Assembly (NCBI RefSeq): GCF_021390575.1
Contig: NZ_JAJEJQ010000001.1
Location: 682,001 to 746,000 of the forward strand
From: Paraburkholderia adhaesiva
GTDB lineage: Bacteria > Pseudomonadota > Gammaproteobacteria > Burkholderiales > Burkholderiaceae
Length of the DNA: 64,000 nucleotides
Direction: 5' to 3'
Below the pieces are notes generated by a model. It was given only the letters and a program-made list of their open reading frames with translations. It ran no database searches and had not been told where the DNA came from. Each line of letters opens with the position of its first letter. The stretch's first letter is position 1. The translations under genes and the position numbers were made by a program. Below, one piece after another: positions 36,888 to 46,315 of this stretch.

Positions 36888-38770
36888 TGACAAGAAACAA
36901 AGGCAACTGGCTATCGTTCAGCGCTTTCCTGTTTGATTTGTGTGCAGTTGCTGCCTCGTGGCTCGCCGCATACGTCGTTCGGTTCAACGGCTCGGTCCCG
37001 CTCGACTTCAGACAAAGCGCCTTGCATTCCCTTGTCTGGGTCTTGCCGGTCTATGGCGTGATGTTCCGCATCTTTGGCCTCTACCGGGGCATGTGGGTAT
37101 TCGCCAGTCTGCCCGACATGATGCGTATTTCGAAGGCGGTCATCACCGGTGCGATCGTCGCCATGGTGGCGTCCGTGATGATTCAGCCCGCGCCGATTAC
37201 GCCACGCTCGGTTCTCGTGGTTTCTCCGCTGCTGCTGTTTCTCATGATGGGTGGCGCGCGTGCGCTGTATCGGGCGTCCAAGGAGTTCTACCTGTACGGC
37301 GGTCTCGTCGGGCAGGGCAAGCCGGTACTAGTGATCGGCGCAGGTACGGCCGGCGCGAACCTCGCACGCGAACTGTCGCACTCGGGAGAATGGCGTCTCG
37401 TTGGCCTGCTGGATGACGACGTCATGAAGCACGGTCGCGAAGTTTACGGCTACAAAGTGCTCGGTTCGCTCGACGACCTCGCGCAGTGGGCCGATACGCT
37501 GAAGGTCGAGTACGCGATCATCGCGTTGCCGACAGCGTCGGTTGAGGTGCAGCGCCGGGCCGCGACCCTCTGCGTGCGCGCTGGTATGAAGGCGATGGTG
37601 TTGCCGTCGCTGACCGCGCTGATGCCGGGCCAGGGTTTCTTGTCCCAGGTCCGGCAGATCGATCTCGAGGACTTGCTCGGCCGCGACGAAGTGACGATCG
37701 ACACGCCTCATGTCGAAGCGCTCCTCGGCGGACGCGTCGTCATGGTGACCGGCGCGGGCGGCTCGATCGGCTCCGAACTGTGTCGGCAGATCCTGCGATT
37801 CTCGCCGGTGCAACTGGTTGCGCTCGACGTGTCCGAATACGCGATGTACCGGCTGACCGAGGAGATCCGCGAGCGCTTTCCGGATCTTGCGGTTGTGCCG
37901 ATCGTCGGCGATGCAAAGGACGCGCTGCTGCTCGATCAGATCATGGCGCGCTACACGCCGCACATCGTATTCCATGCGGCGGCATACAAGCATGTGCCGC
38001 TGATGGAACAAGTGAATGCCTGGCAGGCGATTCGCAACAACGTGCTTGGCACGTATCGCGTGGCGCAGGCGGCGATCAAGCACCAGGTCGGCCACTTCGT
38101 GTTGATCTCGACCGACAAGGCCGTTAATCCGACGAATGTGATGGGCGCGAGCAAGCGCCTCGCAGAAATGGCTTGCCAGGCGCTGCAGCAGACGAGCGAA
38201 CGCACGCAGTTCGAGACCGTGCGCTTTGGCAACGTGCTCGGCAGCGCGGGCAGCGTGATTCCGAAGTTCCAGCAGCAGATTGCGAAGGGCGGACCGGTCA
38301 CGGTCACTCACCCGGAAATCACGCGTTTTTTCATGACGATTCCAGAGGCGTCACAACTCGTGCTGCAGGCGTCGAGCATGGGGAATGGCGGCGAAATTTT
38401 TATTCTCGACATGGGCCAGCCGGTCAAAATCGTCGATCTCGCGCGCGACCTGATCCGTCTGTATGGTTTCACCCAGGAGCAGATCCGCATCGAATTCACG
38501 GGGTTGCGCCCCGGCGAGAAACTCTACGAAGAACTGCTCACCGACGCCGAAACGACCACACATACGCCGCATCCGAAGCTGCGGATCGCGCGCGCGCGCG
38601 AGGTGCCGGAAAACCTGATCGACGAGTTGCTGCCGTGGCTCATGCAGCATCGCGTGCCGGGAGACGACGAGGTGCGCCGCGATCTGCGGCGTTGGGTACC
38701 CGAGTATCAACCGGCGATTGTGCCGACGCTCAAGGACGTAAGCGCGCCCCAGGTACGTGTGGTCAGGTGA
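36887..38770 (+). CDS. wbiI: UDP-HexNAc 4,6-dehydratase, membrane form (WbpM/CapD type)
   Basis: 627 residues. Four hydrophobic segments in the first 125 residues anchor it; a first Rossmann part (VLVIGAGTAGANLAREL) and the catalytic domain (TGAGGSIGSELCRQ) follow. The active site reads ISTDKAVNPTNVMGASKR, with Met where most SDRs have the Tyr of YxxxK, which is the SMK triad known for WbpM. It turns UDP-GlcNAc into the 4-keto-6-deoxy sugar for wbiG. It ends the rightward block and converges with cysC. Confidence 0.95.
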   Translation: MTRNKGNWLSFSAFLFDLCAVAASWLAAYVVRFNGSVPLDFRQSALHSLVWVLPVYGVMFRIFGLYRGMWVFASLPDMMRISKAVITGAIVAMVASVMIQPAPITPRSVLVVSPLLLFLMMGGARALYRASKEFYLYGGLVGQGKPVLVIGAGTAGANLARELSHSGEWRLVGLLDDDVMKHGREVYGYKVLGSLDDLAQWADTLKVEYAIIALPTASVEVQRRAATLCVRAGMKAMVLPSLTALMPGQGFLSQVRQIDLEDLLGRDEVTIDTPHVEALLGGRVVMVTGAGGSIGSELCRQILRFSPVQLVALDVSEYAMYRLTEEIRERFPDLAVVPIVGDAKDALLLDQIMARYTPHIVFHAAAYKHVPLMEQVNAWQAIRNNVLGTYRVAQAAIKHQVGHFVLISTDKAVNPTNVMGASKRLAEMACQALQQTSERTQFETVRFGNVLGSAGSVIPKFQQQIAKGGPVTVTHPEITRFFMTIPEASQLVLQASSMGNGGEIFILDMGQPVKIVDLARDLIRLYGFTQEQIRIEFTGLRPGEKLYEELLTDAETTTHTPHPKLRIARAREVPENLIDELLPWLMQHRVPGDDEVRRDLRRWVPEYQPAIVPTLKDVSAPQVRVVR

Positions 38771-38925
38771 AGCTGCGGGAATCGCGAAGCGCGCTTCGTT
38801 GCGGCGCTTGCGCTTCGACGACGTCTGGGCTGCAGTACAGGCTCCATTGCCGCGTGTTTCCGGCAGATGGCGTGTTGCTGGATCAGCGGCAGAAACCGGT
38901 CGTTCGTGGGGCGTGCCGACGCGTC

Positions 38926-39540
38926 CTAGTGGCGACCGGCGACTGACCGCGCGTGTTGCATTCCGCTTGGCAGGCTATCGCGTAGCTTCTGTTTCGATTC
39001 GAACTGTCGAGCAACGATCAGGTAATCGATGATTTGCTGCGCGCATTCATCGGCACTGGCGTTCTGTGTCCGGAGGACAAGATCGGGGTCGACCGGCGGA
39101 TGGTACGCCGCGCCAACGCCGGTGAACGCTGGTATCTCTCCGCGGCGAGCCCGCTTGTACAGGCCCTTCGGATCGCGCATCTCACAGAGGTGAAGGGGCG
39201 TGTCGACGAACACTTCGACGAACGACTCGGCACCTACGATGCGCCGTGCAACTGCGCGATGCTCGGGCTCCGGCGAGATCGTCGCCGTGACGGCGATAAA
39301 CCCCTCGTTTCTGAAGAGCGCCGCCACATGCGCGACGCGTCGCAGGTTTTCCGTTCGGTCCTCGTTGCTGAAGCCGAGGTCGGCGTTGAGTCCCGTGCGG
39401 AGGACATCGCCGTCCAGCAGGGTCGAACGGATATCCAAGGTTTGCATTCTTGCAACGAGGGCGCGGGCAATTGTCGATTTTCCAGCCCCCGACATGCCCG
39501 TGAGCCAGATAACGATTCCAGCCGATTTGTCCGATTCCAC
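38926..39540 (-). CDS. cysC: Adenylylsulfate (APS) kinase
   Basis: 204 residues. P-loop GMSGAGKST at 15-23, LLDGDVLRTGL (the DGDxxR segment), DLGFSNEDRTENLRR and GLYKRARRGEIPAFTGV are all APS kinase marks. It makes PAPS, the sulfate donor. The C-terminal 25 residues beyond the usual length look disordered. CysC as a stand-alone gene within a surface glycan locus, without cysND here, suggests a dedicated PAPS supply for the sulfotransferase at 24833. It might instead be the organism's general enzyme. Confidence 0.94.
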   Translation of the reverse strand: MESDKSAGIVIWLTGMSGAGKSTIARALVARMQTLDIRSTLLDGDVLRTGLNADLGFSNEDRTENLRRVAHVAALFRNEGFIAVTATISPEPEHRAVARRIVGAESFVEVFVDTPLHLCEMRDPKGLYKRARRGEIPAFTGVGAAYHPPVDPDLVLRTQNASADECAQQIIDYLIVARQFESKQKLRDSLPSGMQHARSVAGRH

Positions 39541-39731
39541 GCTTCCGTTTCCCCGTGGTGAAGGCTACCCAACCGAAAGCCCATTCTAGCTTTGCAGCAC
39601 ACGGCTGTAACTCCGACGTAATAATCAGAAACAATCTTTGTAGGCTTTTAAAGCGGCGGCCTACGGGGCCGGAATCGCAGGCGAGGGGACTTCGCAGCGA
39701 GTCGTTATGCGCTACGCTTTACGCAAGCCAG

Positions 39732-40760
39732 TCACGCAAACCCGCGCGGATTTTTTTCCTGCCATCGCCAGTGATCCTGGCACATGCGTTCGATTCCAAA
39801 CTGCGCTTCCCAGCCAAGCAGGCTTTGAGCCAGCGCGGCGTTGGCATAGCATTCGCCGATGTCGCCGGGCCGTCGCGCGACGATCTCGTAAGGCACGGGC
39901 CGGCCCGACGCCTGCTCGAAAGCCTTCACGACTTCGAGCACGCTATATCCGCGCCCGGTGCCGAGATTCACGACAAATCCCGAATCGCGCTTCACGAGGG
40001 CATCGAGTGCCGCCAGATGCCCGCGCGCCAGATCGACCACGTGGATATAGTCCCGCACGCCTGTGCCGTCCGGCGTCGGGTAGTCGTTGCCGAACACGCG
40101 CAGCTTCGCGAGCTTGCCAACGGCCACTTGCGCCACGTACGGCATCAGGTTGTTCGGAACGCCCGCGGGGTCTTCGCCGATCAGCCCGCTTTCGTGCGCG
40201 CCGACGGGGTTGAAATAGCGCAGCACCGCAATACGCCACGACGGATCCGCCAGGGTGACATCGCGCAGGATCTGCTCGGCGATGACCTTGGACTGGCCGT
40301 AGGGGTTCGTGGCCGAGAGCGGAAATGTTTCGTCGATAGGCGAGCGCTCAGGCACGCCGTACACGGTCGCCGATGAACTGAACACGAATTGCTTCACGCC
40401 GTGCCTGCGCATGACGTCGAGCACGACGAGCAAGCCATCGACATTGTTGCGGTAGTACTCGATCGGCTTCGCGACCGACTCGCCCACGGCCTTGAGCGCT
40501 GCAAAGTGAATCACGCCCGTGATCGCATGCGCTTCGAAGATGCGGTCCAGCGCGGTCTCGTTGCACACGTCGATTTCGTAGAACGTAATCGGCTTGCCGG
40601 TGATCTGTTTTACGCGCTCGAGCGATTCGCGATGACTGTTGGTGAGGTTATCCGCTGCGATGACCTCGTAGCCGCTGTTCAGCAGTTCAAGACACGTATG
40701 CGAGCCAATGTAGCCCGCGCCGCCCGTGACCAGGATGGTGCCTCGCGAAGTCGTCGTCAT
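39732..40760 (-). CDS. galE: UDP-glucose 4-epimerase
   Basis: 342 residues. GGAGYIGSH (13-21) binds NAD; ADNLTNSHRESL, FSSSATVYGVPE and NPYGQSKVIAEQIL (YxxxK) are standard GalE features, and GVRDYIHVVDLARGH is the family's C-terminal signature. Interconverts UDP-Glc and UDP-Gal (or the N-acetyl forms). It begins the GT4-galE stretch, 36 bases after the GT4 gene; about 190 bases without a gene separate it from cysC. Confidence 0.95.
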   Translation of the reverse strand: MTTTSRGTILVTGGAGYIGSHTCLELLNSGYEVIAADNLTNSHRESLERVKQITGKPITFYEIDVCNETALDRIFEAHAITGVIHFAALKAVGESVAKPIEYYRNNVDGLLVVLDVMRRHGVKQFVFSSSATVYGVPERSPIDETFPLSATNPYGQSKVIAEQILRDVTLADPSWRIAVLRYFNPVGAHESGLIGEDPAGVPNNLMPYVAQVAVGKLAKLRVFGNDYPTPDGTGVRDYIHVVDLARGHLAALDALVKRDSGFVVNLGTGRGYSVLEVVKAFEQASGRPVPYEIVARRPGDIGECYANAALAQSLLGWEAQFGIERMCQDHWRWQEKNPRGFA

Positions 40761-40796
40761 ACTGTATTTCCAGATTCAGAACAGGGTGTTGTTCAC

Positions 40797-41957
40797 TCAG
40801 AACGTTACGCCAGTGAGCTGGCGAACGAGTGTCCGGTAGCGTTGTACCACAACACGCTCATCGAATTCTTTCTCGATTTTTTTCCGGCCGCGCTCGGCCA
40901 TCGCCTGACGCTCGCCCTGATCGAGTTCGAGCATCCGCGTGAGTTGTTGCGCGAGCGACGTCGCGCTGCGCGCATCGCAGAGCAGCCCGTTGACCCCGTT
41001 TTCGACGACCTCGCGGCAACCCGGCACGTCCGTCGCGACAATGGGGCGGCCCATCGCACTCGCTTCCATCAGCGTGCGCGGCACGCCCTCGCGGTAAGAA
41101 GGCAGCACGACGCAGTCAGCATCGGCAATGAACGGACGCACGTCGGCGGTTTCACCGAGATATTCGATCACGCCTTCGCGCTCCCATGCGGCCACTTCTT
41201 CGCGAGAGATCGCGCTCGGATTATCGACGCCTACCGGCCCGAGCAACTGAAAGCGCGCATGCGGGTACTTCGCACGTAGTGTGCGAGCGGCTTCGACATA
41301 TTCGCCGACGCCCTTGTCCCACAGCAGCCGACCGATCAGCACGAACGAAAAGCTGTCGCGTTCGGGCAGCGCCGTGAAGGCGAACTGTTCGAGGTCTACA
41401 CCTTCACCGTGCAACAACCGCGCGCGGTCGGGATGGGCGAGCAGATTTCGCTCCCTGAATGCCGCTTCGTCGTCGTGATTGAGAAACCAGACTTCGCGCG
41501 GGAAGCGGAACGCGAAACGATAGAGCAGCTTCGCGACCTGCGCGGCGCGGCTCTTCTGGATGAACACATAGCCGAGCCCGGTCGTCACCGCGACCGACGG
41601 CACGCGCGCAAGCCATGCAGCGATCGATCCATAGATGTTCGGCTTGATCGTGTAATGGAACACGACATCCGGCTTGAGCGCCCGATAGTGGCGATGGAGC
41701 GCGCGTAGCGTGCCAAGATCATCGACGGGATTCGTGCCCTTCGATGCGACCGGGAGTTCGACGCAGCGGCAGCCCATCTCGGCGAGTGGCTCGAAGGTGC
41801 GGTCGCGCGGTGCGATAACCGTGACCTGCGCGCCGGCGTCGGTCAGTGCGCGCAGCAAGCCTTGCCGATAGGTGTAGATCGCCCAGGCGGTGTTGCAGAC
41901 GAGGGCGACGTGCAGCGATGATGCGGGTCGGGCGGCCAAAGCGGCAGAGGTTTTCAC
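40797..41957 (-). CDS. GT4 family glycosyltransferase, PglA/CapM-like
   Basis: 386 residues. HVALVCNTAWAIYTYRQGLLRAL at the start, YTIKPNIYGSIAAWLARVP, GLGYVF and the C-terminal YREGVPRTLMEASAMGRPIVATDVPGCREVV are typical of N,N'-diacetylbacillosaminyl- or HexNAc-lipid GalNAc/Gal transferases. This would add the second sugar to a lipid-linked HexNAc, using the UDP-sugar made by galE next door; that is inference. It is followed 36 bases on by galE and preceded by a GT2 gene. Confidence 0.9.
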   Translation of the reverse strand: MKTSAALAARPASSLHVALVCNTAWAIYTYRQGLLRALTDAGAQVTVIAPRDRTFEPLAEMGCRCVELPVASKGTNPVDDLGTLRALHRHYRALKPDVVFHYTIKPNIYGSIAAWLARVPSVAVTTGLGYVFIQKSRAAQVAKLLYRFAFRFPREVWFLNHDDEAAFRERNLLAHPDRARLLHGEGVDLEQFAFTALPERDSFSFVLIGRLLWDKGVGEYVEAARTLRAKYPHARFQLLGPVGVDNPSAISREEVAAWEREGVIEYLGETADVRPFIADADCVVLPSYREGVPRTLMEASAMGRPIVATDVPGCREVVENGVNGLLCDARSATSLAQQLTRMLELDQGERQAMAERGRKKIEKEFDERVVVQRYRTLVRQLTGVTF

Positions 41958-41978
41958 AGTGGTGCAGTCGGGGTTGGT

Positions 41979-42800
41979 TCAGGCGAGCAGCACGCGCTTT
42001 ACGCGCTGCAACGCGCGATACGGCGTAATGAAGTGCAGGAGGCTTTTGGCGACCCCGGCCCAGTCGCGCCAGTTGAGCACGTTGAAGTGCACCAGTTGCA
42101 GGCGCAGCGTGGAGACGATCTGCCGCCGCCGCTTCGTTGCACTGATGCCGCCTTCGTTCAGTTCGTAATAGAGGCCGGGTTCCGGCAGATTGGCGCAGTC
42201 GTAGTGCTTCATCAGCCGCAGAAACAGGTCGAGGTCCTCGGCTGCGGGATACTTCGCCCGATAGTTGCCCACCGCCTTGACGGCATCCACGCGCAGCATC
42301 ACCGATGGATGGGCCATGGGCGAGCGCAACAGCCGCTCGCGCCGCAGTCGCGCCGGTTCCGCAGCCGGCCTGAGCATGAAGAGCGGCTCCCCCGCGCGAT
42401 TCACAACCTGCGTCCACATGCCGAGTGCCGCGAGCTTTGGCGACACCTCCATGCGCGCGCGCTGTGTCGCAAGCCGATGCGCGAAGGCGAGATCCCCCGC
42501 ATCGATGCGTGCGGCGTAACGAAAACCCCGTTCGGCGAGCGCGTCGATGCCCGCTTCGAGCGCGCGCTCGATGCCGCCGTTCTTCGGCATGCGCAGGATC
42601 TCGATGTGCATGCCCGGCACGTCGGGTGCGACGATCGGCGGCGTGCTGCCGTCATCGACGATGAGCGTGTAGACCGGCGCGTCCTCCTTGAACGAAGCCA
42701 GCGTGCGTTCGACGTCGGCCTGGCCGTTATACGCGGGCATCAGTACGGCGACGTCGGCGAGCGCACCCTCACGCGCGGCGCATTCGATGGAATTCGTCAT
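41979..42800 (-). CDS. GT2 family glycosyltransferase
   Basis: 273 residues from ATG 42800 (MTNSIECAAREG); the open frame to 43040 lies within the flippase gene and is not used. VLMPAYNGQADVERTLASF and IVDDGSTPPI mark GT-A; the metal site reads RIDAGDLAF, with a Gly between acidic residues rather than the commoner DxDD. HPSVMLR and EDLDLFLRLMKHY follow. It starts in a 4-base overlap with the flippase stop. Donor unknown. Confidence 0.88.
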   Translation of the reverse strand: MTNSIECAAREGALADVAVLMPAYNGQADVERTLASFKEDAPVYTLIVDDGSTPPIVAPDVPGMHIEILRMPKNGGIERALEAGIDALAERGFRYAARIDAGDLAFAHRLATQRARMEVSPKLAALGMWTQVVNRAGEPLFMLRPAAEPARLRRERLLRSPMAHPSVMLRVDAVKAVGNYRAKYPAAEDLDLFLRLMKHYDCANLPEPGLYYELNEGGISATKRRRQIVSTLRLQLVHFNVLNWRDWAGVAKSLLHFITPYRALQRVKRVLLA

Positions 42801-44059
42801 GAAGCGAGCTTGAAGCGGATGTAATAGAAGTTCACGCACGCGGCGGCGACATAGCCTGCCGCGAGTCCTGCGAGCGCACCATACGCGCCGTAGCGTCCAA
42901 TGGCGACGAGATTCACGACGAAGGCCACCGCGAGCGCGAGCAGCCACTTGGTGAGCAGCACGAATTTCGCCTGGTACTTGAGCAAGACAAGGTTGCCGAT
43001 CGCCTCGATTCCCGCAGGCACGGAAAGCCATACGGCCCAACGGAAGATGCCCGTCGCCTCCTCAAAATCCGGCCCGAAGACGTGGCCGATGATAAAGCCC
43101 GCGAGCGCGTCGAGTACGGCGGCGCCCGACACCATCAGCACGGCGGTCATGGCGAAGAGCCGCAGCAGATTGCGGCGGAGTTGCGCGGTCTGTTGCACGC
43201 GATAGACGAACGCGGGCGCGATCGTCTGCGCGAGCATCAACGCGAGGGTGATCCAGTTTTCGTTGAGCTGCTGCGCGGCCGAATAGCGGCCGAGATCCGC
43301 GAACGAGATGGCGCGTTCGAGCATCAGGCGGTCGAGCTTCAGGAACAGGTACATGCAGATCAGACCGAGCCAGAACACCGTGCCCGCGGTGGCGAAGTGC
43401 TTGAACAGCGCATGGTCGACGCGCCAGCCGAGCTTGCCGTCGTGACGGCGCCGGAAGTAGAGCACGAGGACCGCGCCGATCACCGCCGATTCAAGCGCCC
43501 ACAGCCAGCCGAAGCTCGCGGGCCCGAACGCCGCGCGTGCGAGCAGCCAGACGAGGATCGCCTTGACGATGGCCGTCATCATGCTCGTCAGCAACTGCGG
43601 CTTGCTGTAGGTCATGCTCTGCAGCCAGGCATTGATGACGCCGACGAAAGGCTCGCGAAACAGCATCGTGACCGCGAGCCCGGCGAGCATGGCGCCGACG
43701 AGCGGGTCGGTTGCGCCCATTGCGATGCCGGCCCAGGTGACGAGGAGCGCCGCCACGGACACGCCGATGCGCAACGCGAACGCGCTGCCGAGCACTGTGC
43801 CCAGATCCTGCGGCGGCCGGTTGACGATGGTCGGGACGAGGATTTCCGCGCCGCAGACCCAGGTGATGGGCGCGAGGACGAGTAGCAGCGTGTTGGCGTA
43901 CTGCCACTTGCCGAATACATCTGGGCCGAAATAGCGCGCCAGCACGCCGCTGATCGCAATGGCGACCGCGATCTGCGTGACCCGTTCGAGGCCGAGCCAC
44001 ATGATGTTCGCAAATGCGCGGGCGACGTCGGGGTTGGCGTAGCGCTTGAGGCTCAGCAT
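42797..44059 (-). CDS. Polysaccharide flippase (Wzx-like, MATE/MOP superfamily)
   Basis: 420 residues with about twelve hydrophobic segments and the N-terminal GLERVTQIAVAIAISGVLARYFGPDVFGKW pattern of Wzx/RfbX proteins. It would flip undecaprenyl-PP-linked oligosaccharide to the periplasm. The start MLSLKRYANPDVARAF at 44059 was taken over the longer frame to 44104. No polymerase (Wzy) is seen beside it. Its presence with a Wzm/Wzt exporter in the same locus points to a second glycan. It is the first gene of the leftward cysC-galE block. Confidence 0.88.
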   Translation of the reverse strand: MLSLKRYANPDVARAFANIMWLGLERVTQIAVAIAISGVLARYFGPDVFGKWQYANTLLLVLAPITWVCGAEILVPTIVNRPPQDLGTVLGSAFALRIGVSVAALLVTWAGIAMGATDPLVGAMLAGLAVTMLFREPFVGVINAWLQSMTYSKPQLLTSMMTAIVKAILVWLLARAAFGPASFGWLWALESAVIGAVLVLYFRRRHDGKLGWRVDHALFKHFATAGTVFWLGLICMYLFLKLDRLMLERAISFADLGRYSAAQQLNENWITLALMLAQTIAPAFVYRVQQTAQLRRNLLRLFAMTAVLMVSGAAVLDALAGFIIGHVFGPDFEEATGIFRWAVWLSVPAGIEAIGNLVLLKYQAKFVLLTKWLLALAVAFVVNLVAIGRYGAYGALAGLAAGYVAAACVNFYYIRFKLAS

Positions 44060-44170
44060 GGGCGGGCGGCGCAAGTCCCGGCCGGGCGGGCAGGCGCCGC
44101 GCACGGCAGGCGCCGCGCAGGCATCATTGATTTTCCCGACGGTAGAAAATGGCCAGGCATTAAAATAAGC

Positions 44171-44185
44171 GCCTGACGTTCAGGC
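44171..44185. promoter_or_regulatory. Small inverted repeat in the divergent flippase/manB gap
   Basis: GCCTGA (44171-44176) and TCAGGC (44180-44185) are exact inverse copies around CGT. The gap of about 250 bases must hold two divergent promoters, so a protein-binding site is possible. Evidence is position only. Confidence 0.25.
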
Positions 44186-44307
44186 AGCACGGAAGAAAGC
44201 AGCAATTATAGTTTGTAAAGGATTCGACTTTTCGTAACAGTCTGCAGAATAATGCAGCCCGGTTGTGTTACGAATAGGCACGGTATTAACGGACTGTGAG
44301 CCCCATC

Positions 44308-45711
44308 ATGATTTCTCAATCGATTTTCAAGGCCTACGACATTCGCGGCGTGGTCGGCAAGACGCTCGACGCAGAGACGGCGCGCGCCATCGGCCGGGCA
44401 TTCGGCAGCGAAGTGCGTGCGCAGGGCGGCGACGCGGTCGTGATCGCGCGCGACGGCCGGCTCTCCGGACCGGAACTGATTCGCGCGCTTGCAGATGGCC
44501 TGTGCGAAGCGGGCGTCGATGTCGTCGACGTGGGTATGGTGCCGACGCCGGTCGGCTATTTCGCGGCCAGCGTGCCGCTGAAGCTCGCCACGGCGGCTGG
44601 TGGCGAGCGCAGCGTGGATTCGTGCATCGTCGTGACCGGCAGCCATAACCCGCCCGACTACAACGGTTTCAAGATGGTCCTGCGCGGCAAGGCGATCTAC
44701 GGCGAGCAGATCACCGCGCTGTACGAGCGCATCGTCGCGGGCCGCTTCGACGCGGGCAAGGGCAGCTACACGCAATACGACATCGCCGACGAATATCTGC
44801 AACGAATCGTGAGCGACGTGAAGATCGCGCGCCCGATGAAGATCGTCGTCGACACGGGCAACGGCGTGGCCGGCAATCTCGCGCCGCGCCTGTTCAAGGC
44901 GATGGGCTGCGAACTGGTCGAACTGTTCACCGAAGTGGACGGCACGTTCCCGAATCACCACCCGGACCCGGCGCATCCCGAGAATCTGCAGGACGTGATT
45001 CGCGCGCTCAAGGAAACGGATGCCGAGATCGGCTTCGCATTCGACGGCGACGGCGACCGCCTCGGCGTCGTGACGAAGGACGGCCAGATCATCTACCCGG
45101 ACCGTCAGTTGATGCTGTTCGCGCAAGATGTGCTGACGCGCCATCCGGGCGAGCAGATCATCTATGACGTGAAGTGCACACGCAATCTCGCGAAGTGGGT
45201 GAAGGACCACGGCGGTGTGCCGCTCATGTGGAAGACCGGACACTCGCTCGTGAAGGCGAAGTTGCGCGAAACGGGCGCGCCGCTGGCGGGCGAGATGAGC
45301 GGCCACGTGTTCTTCAAGGACCGCTGGTACGGCTTCGACGACGGCCTTTATACGGGCGCGCGCCTGCTCGAACTGCTGTCGCGCGTCGTGGACCCCAGCA
45401 AGGTGCTCAACGACCTGCCGAACTCGCACGCCACGCCGGAACTGCAGTTGAAGCTCGAAGAAGGCGAGAACTTCGCGTTGATCGCGAAGCTGCAGAAGAA
45501 CGCGAAGTTCACGGGCGAGGACGAGGTCATCACGATCGACGGCCTGCGCGTGGAGTATCCCGATGGCTTCGGGCTTGCGCGTTCGTCGAACACGACGCCG
45601 GTGGTCGTGATGCGCTTCGAAGCGGACAACGACACGGCGCTCGCGCGTATCCAGGCCGATTTCAAGCGCGTGATTCTCGCCGAGAAGCCGGACGCGAAAC
45701 TGCCGTTCTGA
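44308..45711 (+). CDS. manB: Phosphomannomutase / phosphoglucomutase
   Basis: 467 residues of the PMM/PGM family. The phosphoserine loop VTGSHNPPDYNGFKM places Ser112; FDGDGDRLGVV binds the metal and GEMSGHVFF the sugar. It converts mannose-6-P to mannose-1-P for ManC (and glucose-6-P to glucose-1-P for RmlA). ATG 44308 (MISQSIFKAYDIRG) was preferred to a GTG at 44296. It stands alone on +, followed 12 bases after its stop by a strong hairpin. Confidence 0.95.
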   Translation: MISQSIFKAYDIRGVVGKTLDAETARAIGRAFGSEVRAQGGDAVVIARDGRLSGPELIRALADGLCEAGVDVVDVGMVPTPVGYFAASVPLKLATAAGGERSVDSCIVVTGSHNPPDYNGFKMVLRGKAIYGEQITALYERIVAGRFDAGKGSYTQYDIADEYLQRIVSDVKIARPMKIVVDTGNGVAGNLAPRLFKAMGCELVELFTEVDGTFPNHHPDPAHPENLQDVIRALKETDAEIGFAFDGDGDRLGVVTKDGQIIYPDRQLMLFAQDVLTRHPGEQIIYDVKCTRNLAKWVKDHGGVPLMWKTGHSLVKAKLRETGAPLAGEMSGHVFFKDRWYGFDDGLYTGARLLELLSRVVDPSKVLNDLPNSHATPELQLKLEEGENFALIAKLQKNAKFTGEDEVITIDGLRVEYPDGFGLARSSNTTPVVVMRFEADNDTALARIQADFKRVILAEKPDAKLPF

Positions 45712-45723
45712 TCATGCAGCAGG

Positions 45724-45745
45724 CGGCCCGGCGCCCGCCGGGCCG
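45724..45745 (+). terminator. Hairpin after manB
   Basis: CGGCCCGGC (45724-45732) pairs perfectly with GCCGGGCCG (45737-45745) over a 4-base loop. It begins 12 bases after the manB stop. No T-run follows, so it may end transcription only weakly or with Rho. Confidence 0.5.
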
Positions 45746-45953
45746 TGCGCAAACGGCGCGAGCATAACGCCGCTTGAACGTCCCTGTGTGGACTCCCGAA
45801 CAAACGCGCACACTTTCAGGCTGACGCGTACCTTACTGTTCCTTCATACTCCGCGAAACAATTGATCGCGAGGCATGGTCGGCATAAGATGCGCGCTACC
45901 GCGTATCCCGGCTTCCCGGCCCGAGCCTCGCATACCTTCTGGAGTGTCGGGGG

Positions 45954-46313
45954 ATGCCGCGGATCATCAGGTTTGCACTCGCCGGGGGCGTGGCTACGCT
46001 CGTTCATGTCTCGGTTGCCTGGTTAGTTTTTAACTGGCTCGTTCGCGATTCGACCGTCGCGAACGTGGCGGCGTTCGTCGTCGCCAACGTTGTTTCGTTT
46101 CTTTTGCAGACGCTGTGGAGCTTTTCCTCGCGTCCGACCGTCACGCGCTTTCTGCGCTTCGGCACGGTTTCGATCGGTGGATTTCTGATTGCCGCGCTCG
46201 TTCCTCTCGTGTGCGGGCGGCAGAGTCTCTGGCTGCCGACCATCGCGGTCGTCGTCTGCATTCCCGCGCTTTCTTATGTCATGCATGCCCGTTGGACCTT
46301 CCGGGAGGCCTGA
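45954..46313 (+). CDS. GtrA-like membrane protein
   Basis: 119 residues with four hydrophobic segments; FALAGGVATLVHVSVAWL at the start and the closing HARWTFRE are GtrA/PF04138 features. ATG 45954 has GGAG at 45941-45944. Two bases separate it from the GT87 gene, which suggests a flippase working with that transferase. Its GtrB partner is probably encoded at 48976-50067 on the other strand. The sugar carried is unknown. Confidence 0.87.
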   Translation: MPRIIRFALAGGVATLVHVSVAWLVFNWLVRDSTVANVAAFVVANVVSFLLQTLWSFSSRPTVTRFLRFGTVSIGGFLIAALVPLVCGRQSLWLPTIAVVVCIPALSYVMHARWTFREA

Positions 46314-46315
46314 CT

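Noticed and set aside
44206..45429. 407-codon antisense frame opposite manB
   Set aside because: Shadow of the phosphomannomutase gene; Arg/His/Ala-rich and without motifs.
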